DNA from: a virus
Reading direction: 5' to 3' (one strand)
Length of the DNA stretch: 48,171 bases
Virus record (IMG/VR): IMGVR_UViG_3300034418_008669
Span: 1-48,171 of that record
The notes beneath the pieces were generated by a model, which was not told the DNA's origin, made no database searches, and worked only from the letters and a program-made list of their open reading frames with translations. This document shows positions 25,511 through 37,500 of this stretch, in pieces. Each line of letters starts with the position of its first letter. The stretch's first letter is position 1. Both the position numbers and the translations under genes were made by a program.

Positions 25511-28500
25511 ATGAGTAAATTATTTGATTTATTAAAAAATACAAAAGGATACGAAGGACTTATTTTAAATCCTTCTTCTAAATTTGAAAAAAGTTGGTTT
25601 GAAGGTAGTGCAGGTCAGTACACAGGTTCTATGTCTATAGATGAACAAAACACTTTTTTACAAAAAGGGATAGACTGGAATCCTAGTAATTTAGGTTATT
25701 CTCAAGACCAGAGAGCTTTAGCTCAGACAGCAGCAGAAAAATGGGGAAGAGCTACTTTACAAATGGGTACTTTAGCTGCTTCTACTTTTTTTGATTCTAC
25801 TATTGGAACAGCCTTTGCCATTGGGGAAAGTTTAATTAATTGGGATGCTAATAAAATAGTAGATAATAGTTTTTCTACCTTAATGTCTAAATGGCAAAAA
25901 TCAGTAGAAAAAAATAATCCTCTATATTATACTAGAGAAGAGAGAGACACTCCTTGGTATCAAAGGTTAGGTACTGCTAACTTTTGGGCAGATACTATTT
26001 ATAAAAATATGGGTTTTACCATTGGAGCAGGTTTATCTATGGTAGCTACTTCTGGAGCTGCCTATGCAGGTTTAACAAAAGCATTTAGTAAAAGATTAGC
26101 AGGCCAGCTCGGGAAAGCTCTAGCTAAGAATGGAGGTAAAGTAACAGATGACTTAGTTAAAAAATATGCTGAGTATGGTGTAAAAAATGGAGATGATTTA
26201 TTTAAATTAGGACAACAGCAACCTAAAATAGCTGCTGATATTTTAAAGGAATTAGAAACTACTAGTAAAACATTAAGTGGAATCAACTTAGCTTCTCAAG
26301 GAGCTGGTCTTGTGGGTTCTGCAGTAGGTGAAGGTAGAATAGAAGCCATCCATGGAAAAGAAGAATTTTACAATGAATTAATATCTCAAGGGTATACTGC
26401 AGAAGATGCTGAAAGACTGTCTACTCAAAAAGCTAATGTTCAGTTTGGTATGAATGTAGGCTTACTTAGTATTTCTAATTTTGTACAATTTAAAACATTA
26501 TTAAAACCTTTAACTAAAGGTACTAGTATAGATAAAATTTTAGGACCTAATTCTGTAGTTGGAGGTTTAAAGAATCAAGCAAAAGATAAATTAGGACTAG
26601 GACTAATAAAAGGTTCTACTAAAACAGGTTATGAATTAGCAGAAAATAATTTAAAAAGAAAAACTGTAACTGCTTTAAGAGTTCTTGGTAATCCTTTAAT
26701 GGAATTTAACGAAGAAATGCAACAAGGAGTCATTGATAACTATTCTTCAGAAATTCTTTTAAGAGCTAATGACGGAGAAGGTTTATCTTTTACAAATGAT
26801 ATTATAGGTCAGTACTTACAATCTGCTGTAGATACTTATACAGACTTTGACCATGCTTGGGAAGAGGGTATAGCTGGTTTATTTACAGGTATGGTAGGTA
26901 GCCCTAACGTATCAAAAGTTTTCGGAGCTAGTGGTCCTTTATGGGCTGGTGGTGTAATGGAAACTGTTTCTGAAATTAAACAAGAAAGAGCACAAGCTGG
27001 AGAACAAGTTACTGCTTTAAATAAAATAATTGAAAGCTCTAGTTTTAAAAATTTATATAAAGGAGCTGTTATCCACTCTTCTTATGAGAATGACATAGAA
27101 AGAAATGAAGCTAATCAAGAAGATGTATCTTTAGCTGTAAATACAACAGCACAACTAGTAAATGATATTATTACTTTTGCAGAAGCTGGAAAATTAGATG
27201 ACTTTAAAGAAACTATAGCAGTATTTGAAAATAGTACAGGTGCAGAGATAAGAGAGTCTTTGTTAATTAATCCTAAAGCTTTAGATGCTAAGGCAGAATC
27301 TTCTGAGTTAATAGACCCTAATAAGAATAAAACAGATGCACAGCTTGAAAAAGAAGCTAAAGAAAGAGCTAGGTATGTTAGTAATAAAATAGATCAAATA
27401 TCTGAATTAAAAACTCAACTAGAGAATAAACTTGGATATTTAAAAAATGCAGATACTATTAGTAGAGAACTTATTACAAATGCTATTGTAGTAGAAGAAC
27501 TTAATAAGAAAGCTATTGATATTACAAATGACTTAATTAAAAATACATTAGCTCCTATTTATAGAGATGTATTTAACAGTGAGTATCAAGGAGAAACTAA
27601 TAGAGAAATAAATAACTCTGCATTAAAATTAAAAGTAAATGATGCTTATGTTTCTATTATGCCTCAAGATATAGTAGATGTATTAGTGGACAACATAGAT
27701 ACAAACACAGCAGAGCTTACAGATGAGCAATATAAAAATAATGTAGAAGAAAATGTAAAACAAAAAGTAGCAGACCTATTCTTGATGGAGAAAAAGGATT
27801 TAGAAAAGTTACTTAAAAAAGAAGACACTAAAGATCTAGATAACTCTGAAAAAGCAGCTATTAAAGCCTATAGAGCTATGTCTAAAGCTATAGAAGCTAT
27901 TGAAAAATCTAAAGAAGGTAAAAAGGAATTAAATAATCTACTCACTATTAGAAATGTAAATGTAGATTTAATGCTAGAGTACCAAGAGATTTCTAAAGAT
28001 TTAGAAGCTCATGATAAAAAGATAGATCAACAGCAAGAAAACATCAACAATGCTAAAGAAGCAATGGAACAAAATCCAGAAGCTTCTTCTTTAGATGAGG
28101 CAGGAGTTTTAAATTGGTTTAAAGAACGTAGACAAAAAGTAGAAAATAATACTTCTCTAGCTAAAGCTGCCAAGTTATTACTACTAAAGAATATCTACGA
28201 AAAAGCTATTGAACTTTTAAATAATTTAAATACTGCTACTTCTAAAGCTAATGCAAAAAAATTATCTGAAGAATTAAAAAGGATTAAAGAAGAGTTAAGT
28301 AAATTAAGAAAAGAAGAAAAAGATAATAAAAATAAATTCTACATAGGTAACTCTAAACTAGCTGAGATATATGATAAATATCTCACAGAAGAGCAAAAAG
28401 CTGCTGCTCAAAAAGCTATTCATGCTTTCTTATATGAATTAACAGATAGTGAAAGAAGTAATGTTGTATCTATAAAATTAGGGGAAGAAGTAGAGTTAAC

Positions 28501-31500
28501 AGATTCTGAGTGGGAACACCCTAAATTTAAAATTAAAGCAGGAAATAGACTTGGTAGAAGAGTAGAAGTATACATTGATTTTTCTAAAATACTAGGAGAT
28601 AACCCTGCCAAAGCTCAAGGTCAAGTTCTTATAGGAGGATTATTAGACCCTAATAGATTTGAACATAAAAAAGGTGGGACATTAGACCTTACAGATAAAA
28701 ATTTATTAGCTTTAATTCAAAATGAAAAAAACCCATTAGTTGATCCAGAAACTTTTGAGTTTACACCAGAAGGAGAAGCTTTCGTAGCTAATTACTTAGC
28801 TCTTAATGATATTTGGGAAACTTCTAAAAAAGAATTAGAAAAGACAGGTGATGTTTCTAGGGTAGAAAAATACTTAACAAAAGTTTTAAACTTACAACAC
28901 TCTGGCTTTAGTACTATTTATGACAAATCAGAACAACCTCTACTAAGAGATAAATACGAACCAACTACTCATGGTATAGATTTAGGATTTGGACAAACTA
29001 TATATGTTACAAACAAATCAGAAACTGTTGTATATGCCTGGAGAGAAGGAAGTGATACACCTCAGAAACTAGACAAAAAAGCTGATGCTGAAGAGTTAAA
29101 CAAATTAAGTATCTTTTTATCTACTACTAGTATTAAAGGTAATAAAGTAAAAACAAGAAAATCTTCATTAATAGGTAGTATGACTAACAAGTCAGATTCT
29201 AACCAACTTAGAGGTGTTATTAAATTAGGAAATTCTTACCATATACCATTTTTACAAGTACCTTATGTAGCTAAAACAGAAGAAGAAACAGTAGAAGCTA
29301 TTTATAATGGTATATTAGAAAAAATAACAGACTTATTTAGTAGGAAAGGAGATGAGCTTGTTTCTTTATCTGATACAGAAGTTACAGTGAATGGTGCTCC
29401 TGTAGGAGTAGTTGTGTCTGGAAAAGATGAAAGACTTAGTTTTGTTAAAATAAGATTAGCAGTTGATAACAAAAATTGGAAGGATAATGTTGCAAGTAAA
29501 AGATTAGCTAACATCCAGTTTAGAGCTTCCTATAAGGAAAAAAACTCATCTACTTATCAAAACAAAACAGCCACAAATGTTTTTGTAAATGGTAAGTCAT
29601 CTAAGCTTATGGCTGTTAACACTCCAAGTGGTGTTAAAATAATGTATGTTGCAAATGAGCTATTAGGTGAAAAAGTAAATGGTAAAGTAACATCATTTGA
29701 TGAAGAAGTACAGTATAACAATATTCTTAATGAACTATCTAAAGAAAGTTCTTCCTTAATTATAGACTTAGGAGATATAAATAATTTAGAAGATTATAAT
29801 ACAGTTTTTAAACAACACTTAAAAGTTCTTCAATCTCTTATTGCAGGTAATAAAGAAAATCCTGGATATGAAGTAGAGCTTACAGATTTTGAAAGAGTTA
29901 CAGAAGAAACTTACGAAGTGGACAAGATGTCTATATCTTCAGATTTAAGAAATGAATTACAGATTAAACCTACCTCTACTCAGTATAAAAAGGGTAAGAA
30001 AAAGCATTCAGAGTTACAAAAACAAGCTGCTAAACCTGCAGCTAAGCCACAGCCTGAAGTAAAATCTGAACCTCCAGTTAAAAAAGGAGATGATGGGCCT
30101 GTAGCTAGTATACAAAAAATATTAGATACAGTAATGGCTAACCTTGATGCTGATAACAATGAAAATGTTATAAAAGGACTAGAGCTATTAAGTAGCTTTA
30201 CTGAGTTTTTAGATAGGACAGGTTTTATAGTTAATAATACACAAAGTAGTGAAACTTTAGATGAAATAATTGATACAGTTGGTGAGCTTGTAGATTTTAA
30301 AAGAACTAAACCAGCAGAAGCTTCTGAAGAAGAGTCTAAAAAAGATGAGGATAAACAATCAGATACTACTTCAGAAGAAATAGAAGTAGCTGACGATGAT
30401 GAGCCTCCATTTACTACAGAAGGATTTGGAGAGTTTGAAACTAGGGAAGAAGCTGCACAAAGACTTAGTGAGATACTAGGTATACCTGTAAGAAGACTAG
30501 AAAATGTTCTTAAAGGTGGTAATGCCTTAGGTATGTTTTTTAATAGTGTTATTTATCTAAAAGATAAAATAAATAGCTCTGTTAAATACCACGAAGCTTT
30601 TCACGCAGTATTTAGAATGTATTTATCTGAAGAAGAGCAAGCTTATTATTATAAAGAAGCAGCTAAAAAATTTGGTAAACCTACAGCTCAACAATTAAAA
30701 GATCTTAAAGATATTATTAGTGGCGAGCTAGGTAGACCTGCTAAAATTTCTAACAAAGAATTATCTTTGTTATGGCTAGAAGAGCAAATGTCAGATGACT
30801 TTGCAAAAGAAGCTATTAAAAAAGATGTTAAAAAACAAAAATTAGCAGAGGCAAAAGGTCTTAAAAGATTATATTTGTTATTCTTAGACCTTATAGACAA
30901 GGTGATGTCTTCTGGTTTATCTACACTTTACAATGATATTTACAATGGAGATTTTAAAAATGCTCAACCTAAGGCTAATTCTGTTATTAGAAAAAATCCT
31001 GCTTTCAAAGTATATGGAAGTAATGTAAAAAGAAAAGGTACAGATGGAGTAGTTAGACCTGATTACATATTTTTAAATAATAGAATGAGTAATATAGTAG
31101 TAAGTGGTATTGCTCAAATGTTATATGAATCAGCTAAAACAAATTCTACTAATAAACTATCTGTTAAGTCTTTTGACGAAGCTTATGATGAGATGGTAAA
31201 AAAATTAGACCCATCATCTTATGATATAAATGATGTAACTAATAAGGTAGCTTACATAGAATCAAAAGGAAAATTTAAAGATTATCAATTTTTATTATCT
31301 TTGGATACAATAAAAGAAGAGATAAGAAAAGATGTATCTATGAAATTAAAACTTTATGATACACAAATAGAAGATGACATAGATGAAGATGATGGAGATT
31401 TTGTAAGATTCCAAAAAAGTATTTGGGAGACTGGTGGTTTTGGTACTTTGTCTAAAAGAATGAAAACTTATTTAGGATTTACACAAGCTTATGCAGATAT

Positions 31501-34500
31501 TTATGGTTTAGGTTTACCTGAAAAAGATATTTATAAATTTAGTATAGACCCTTTCCAAACTTACCAGTATCTTGAAAGAAATTTAGTAGGCACTCCTAAA
31601 CCTCAGTTGTTAGACAAGTTTAGAATATTAGCTACTGCAGATAATGTTTCTAAAGATGTATATAACAATTTAGTAAAAGATATAGCTGATGAGTTAAATA
31701 TGACTGTTGCTTTAGTAGAAGATTTGATTGAAGCTAGAAATATAAGTGAGTTAGAAAACTCTCCTTTATTTAATGACTTTATTTCTACCTTTTATAAGAT
31801 AAAAGGAAATATGTATATGGTAGAGATGGATCCTAAGACAAGGACTACTTCTATGTACCATTCTAATTCTAAGGGAGTAGATGACACACAAGTACAAGAG
31901 TGGAGTAATGAGCATACTAATATACTAGAAGGGCAAAGTGACAGAAAAGAATACGTATTATCTAAGGTATTAGAAATAAAACAAATACTAGAAAAACCTG
32001 TTAATACATCAAAAGAGCTTTCTAAAAAGGCTTTAGATATTAAAAAAGTCTACAAAGACTTGGGCATAAATTTAGAACTTAATTATATTAAATGGAGTCT
32101 TTTAAACAGAGATGGTTCAAAATTAATAAAAGAAGATGCTTTCTTAAATAATTTTTACAATACCTACAAAGGAAGTATAGAGTCTATATTTGCAGTAGAA
32201 GGAAAAGAAAGTGTAACTCCATTCCATGATTTAATTAACACTGTCGCAAGTTCTGGTAATACTATAAATAGTGTAGCTGGTTTATTTACTAAATCAGAAA
32301 AAGACCAAAATGTTAAAGATGTTAACATTATAGGTATGTCTAAAAGGGTTGCTAGATATAATGCTGTATTTAACCCTCATTTAACAGAATCTACTTTCTT
32401 GAATGCAGAAGGTAAGCAGATTTATGATAAAATATATCCTTCTTATATTTACGAACAATTAATGAAGCTTAATAAAATATTAAGTGAAGAAGATAATTAT
32501 GTACAACTTCTTGAATTATTAGATAACAATGACTTAGAAGGAATACAGACATTCTATACTGACACTATGGATAGTTATATGGATATGTATGAAATTCAGA
32601 TGCTTTCTGAAATGCTTCGATACAATCCTATGTTTAGTAGTGAGCAGTACAGAGAGAATCCAGAATTTGCAAAGTATGTATTTAGTAAATTAGATTTTGC
32701 AGTTCACGATGGTTTAGTACAAAGAGATACCAAAGCTTTATTTAAGAGAAAAGACTCAGCTAATTCTTTTAAAAGATTAGATGATACTGCAGCTGAGTTA
32801 TTTTCAATGGCTTTATTTTCTGATACTGAAAGCAAAACAATAGAGTATAAAAACCCAACTACAGGAGAAGTTATAAAACAAAAACTTAGATGGGTACATT
32901 TAGGTCAAAATGAAGGTAAGTCTACTGTATTGTCTGTGTTAATGCCAGCAGATATTTATATTACTGAAAGTAAGAAAAGCCCTATCTTTTTAAATGAAAC
33001 TGGTGCTCAAGAGATGTTTTCTTTATTGTCTCACGAGATAGCTTCTATTAAAAGAGTAAGAAAAGAAGTTGAAATACTAAATGGAGATGACGAAGTTAAA
33101 AAGTCTAAAATAAAATACTCTCCAGATTATCATGGAAAGATAGATGAAACAACTGGGTTAATAGATATTAATACTGCAAGAGGTAACAAGTTTTTTAATT
33201 TTCCTGCTGAGTTTGAAGATTTATTATCAAAAGATACATTTGATTTAGATACTAAATTAGATAATGAAAACACAGTAAAAGAACAACTAGACCAATACTT
33301 ATCACAAGAATATTCTCAATATGAGAAAGACCTTATAGATAGTGGTCTAATGAATAGTGAGTACAAGTCTGATACTATTCCTATGTCTTATATTGGAAAT
33401 GGACAAGTAAATCTCTCTAAGTTAAGAGAATATTTTGTTACAGACTTTTTAAATAGTTTCAAATTTAATTTATATATTCATGGTAACTATGCAGCTAAAT
33501 TTAAAAACCATGAAAATGTTATTAAAAGAAATGCTGAATTAATTGCTAATGGACCTTCTATGCATGTCGGCAATGTTAAATATGCCATAGTAGAATCTCA
33601 AGAAGAGTTAATTTCTGCTTTTGAAGCTATAAGACATGGAGTAGATAAAGAGTTAATAGACTCTGATAAACAAAAGCCTGTAGATAGTACAGATGCACAA
33701 AGTATAGGTACGGTAAGTTTTCTAAAAAAATATTTAAGAGCTTTAGGAAAAGTAACTAATACAGTAGAAAAAGTTTTAACTAAAATAGATAAAGGATTAG
33801 ATTTAGTGACTCCTCTTTCTAGTCAAGAGTTAAAAACATTAGAAACTAACAATGCTACTTTACAACCTAAAAAGATTGTACAAGGAGATATGTTTAGTTA
33901 TATTAAAACATCTTTACATACTCTTACCATATCTCAGGTTGCTAAATTAAAACAAACTGATATTACAGAAGAAGAGTTACTAGAAGCTTGGAAAAATAAA
34001 AAGTATGATGTAATCTTTAATAATATTTTTGAACCTTTACCTGGTAAAGAAGTATTATATGATTTATTACAAAAACAGTACAGACAGGAGCTAGATTTTA
34101 TTACTTTTGATTCTGCAGTAAAAACTTTTAAATCTAATATTAATAAAGTTGATAATGGAAGAGTAGACCTTTCTCTAGTCCAGGAATTATCTTCTTCTAC
34201 TATTAGAGAGCAAGTTAATACAGATGGTTTTAAAGTAGAAGTTGTAGATAGTTCACAAAAATCTCAGTTGATTTGGACAGAGCAAGATCAAATGATGACT
34301 GCTTATTTTATGGACCAAGAGACTAATCCTACTGAGCTACAAAAAGCTTTTCTTCAAATACAACAAGAAAGAATAAAACAAGGATTAGAAGAGATTAAAA
34401 TACCTTCTTTATTTAATATAGATATAGATGGTAATTTGGTAGACCCTAATTGGGAACAGTTAATGTCTTCTATGAGAGCTTCTATGGAGCAATCTACAGA

Positions 34501-37500
34501 GGACCCTTTGATGTCTATTCTATTCCAAGGTTTACAAGGAGAAACTCCTAAGTATAGTATGGACCTACCTGTAATACAGAAGAAATACCAGGCTATGTAC
34601 CTGTCATTTTTATCTAAGAAGGTATTAGCTCATAAAAAAGCAGGTAACAAATATACATTAGTTTCTGATTTTGGAATTAAAGTACAACACAATTCTAAAG
34701 TAATAACTGAAGAAGAGTTTAACAAACTATCTGAAAAAGATAAATCTAAAGTAATATTTGTAAATGGTGAGTATCATCTTGTAACTAAAACTTTAGGAAA
34801 CAAAACAAGGGGAAATGTAGAACACAGATTAAGACACAGAGTATGGGATGATACTTTGAATGCTTATGTTTCTGAAGTTATTGTGTCTGAAAAAGTTTTA
34901 AATAAATTTGGACTTAAAAAGGGAGATGTAATTAGACCAGAAATATTACTACAGTTGGGTGTAAGAATTCCTACACAAGATAAGCACTCAATGGTAGTAA
35001 TGAAAATAGTAGATACTGTACCTTCTTACATGGGTAATATGATACACTTACCTTTTGAGGTTGTTAAGTTATCAGGTGCTGACTTTGATATTGACTCCTT
35101 ATTTGCTACAGCATTCGAGTGGTATGTCAATGACTTACAAGAACAAGTTATCTATGGAGACTATCTAAAAGAAAAAACTATAGACAAAGCTTTAGAAAAA
35201 GCTCATTCAGAATACCTACAATATTTGCATGAAAAAAATGTTAAGGATAACGATAGATACAAAGAATTATTTGAAAGTATCAGAAACAATCTTGCAAATG
35301 AATACAAAAAAGAATTAGAGTACTTAAGTGTAAGTAAAACATTTAAAGCTCTTATGGAAGGTAATGAGACAATGTTTGATACTTTGTCTGAATTCTTTTT
35401 ACAAAACGCTGAAAAAGCTCAAAGTGTAGGACTTAGAAAATTATTAAAACTAAATGAAAGAGCTAAGGAACTAGCTTTACAACAAAATGAGTTGTATATT
35501 TCTCCTGCTCAGTTTAGTAAAAAATATAAAGGTCAAGTTAGAGACAACTTGAAGAATTATAAAGGCAAAAACTTTTCTGAGATAAAAGGTTTAAACCAAA
35601 AAGAAACTAACAACTTATTACATAGATTAGAGACTCAACTTGCCAGTAACGAAGGTAATAAGAAAATTGCAGCTACACCTGCTAGTATGACTATTATTAA
35701 AGACCTTAGAACTAGGCTTGAAAATGAAGGGAAAGTTTCAGTTGAGTCAGGAAAGAATTCTTTTTCTAGAAATTTTAAAAGAAGGTCAAGAAGAAATATT
35801 TTAGTAGGTGCTGAAAACATTGGACCAGCAGCTTTATTTAATATTTTATTTCAAAAATTAAGACAAGCTAATTTTTCTGGAGGTAGTTATTTCAAAGGAA
35901 ATGGTTTTAGAAGTGATACAGTATTATCTTTAGAAACTAAAAAAGAAGTAAGAATTAATGATGTTATTTCAGCTCTTCTTTCTAATATGACAGATAATGC
36001 TAATGAGCAAGATGCTGCTGTATTTAATCTTACTCCTAGTATATTGAATATAGTATTATCAGAAATTGGACAAGGAGTTAGTCCAGAAATAATGTTAACA
36101 GCTGCAGCACAAGAAATGGTAGCTGAGTTAAATAATATTAAAAGTATTCTAGACTCTAATATTAAGACTAAAAAAGCTGAAGAGTATTCTAAAATAATTA
36201 AAGATAGTAAGGATAAGAAAGTAGCTATGAGAAGTATTATTATAAACTCTTTCTTATCTAAAAAAGGATTTAGTAAAAATGAAATTGGAGCTTTTGAAAG
36301 TAAAGGATTTGATTCTAAAGTAATAGAAAATACTAATGAATTTTATGAAAAATTAATCTCTATCTTAAATGTAGAAGAAGGAAGTATTTCTAAGGAAGAA
36401 ATGTTAGAAAACTATTCAATACAATTAGCAGTTGTAGATGCTTTTTTAAATGCTCAAGATTTTTCTACTGACTTCGTAACACCTATGGCTCAACTGTCTT
36501 CCTTAATAAAAGGGTTTAAATCCAGCTTTGAGGAAATACAATTAGAAGAGCCTTTAAAAACATTAGGTTTAGAAGTTGTGAAAAAAGATCCTGAGAAGAA
36601 CACTAATGATATAAATAATTTTGTAATTAAAGAAATAAAAGAATCAGAAGAGTCAGGCCCTAGTGAAATATTAAATTTATTTACAAATACCCTTTTAGGT
36701 CAAGAAGTAAAAGCTGCAGCAGCTTTGTTAGAAAATTCTGACTCATTCTTTATTTCAAAGTCTAGATTTTTTAAATCCATAGTAAATACTGTTACACAAG
36801 GATTTAAAGAAAACTATATGAGATTTGCAGATAATGCTTTTAAAGTAAATGAGGCTGTGGTTTCTAGATTAATGGGTAGCCATTTAAATTTAAACCCTGA
36901 AGTATTATTTGACAAATCTATCAAAGTAACAATAGACAAACTTAGAGAAGAATATCCTAATAACAAATTCTTAAAATACCTATTAGTTAAACCTATTAAG
37001 TTTGAGACTTCTAATAGAACTATGTATGATGTAGAGATTGACTCTTGGACTAGTAGCAACCCTAGTTTTGTAGCAGAGTTAATGGCTGAGTTAAGTATCA
37101 TAGGTAGAAATAAAAAGGGAGATAAAGACATTGATAGTTTATTCCCTAAACTTATCAGTTATTTAATGGTTAAGAATGGACTAACTTTCCAAAATGGTTC
37201 TTATGTAAGATACATTGACCCTTACTTCTTAACTAAAACTAATGATAGACTTATAAAATTAAAAGATTATCTTAGTACTTTAAATCCTTACGGAGTAGGT
37301 AAAGCAGAAATAGAAACATTACTAGGAATGCCTATGCAACAATTTGAGTATGAAACTTCTTTGATGTTCTCCTTAATGAAAAGTAATGAGTTTAATTTAA
37401 ATTTTATAGATAACGCTACAGCTTTTAAAATTATAAAAGAAGCTACTGATAGAATTGAAGAATTAAGCACTGACATTTCAGAAGATAACAAAAAGAATTC

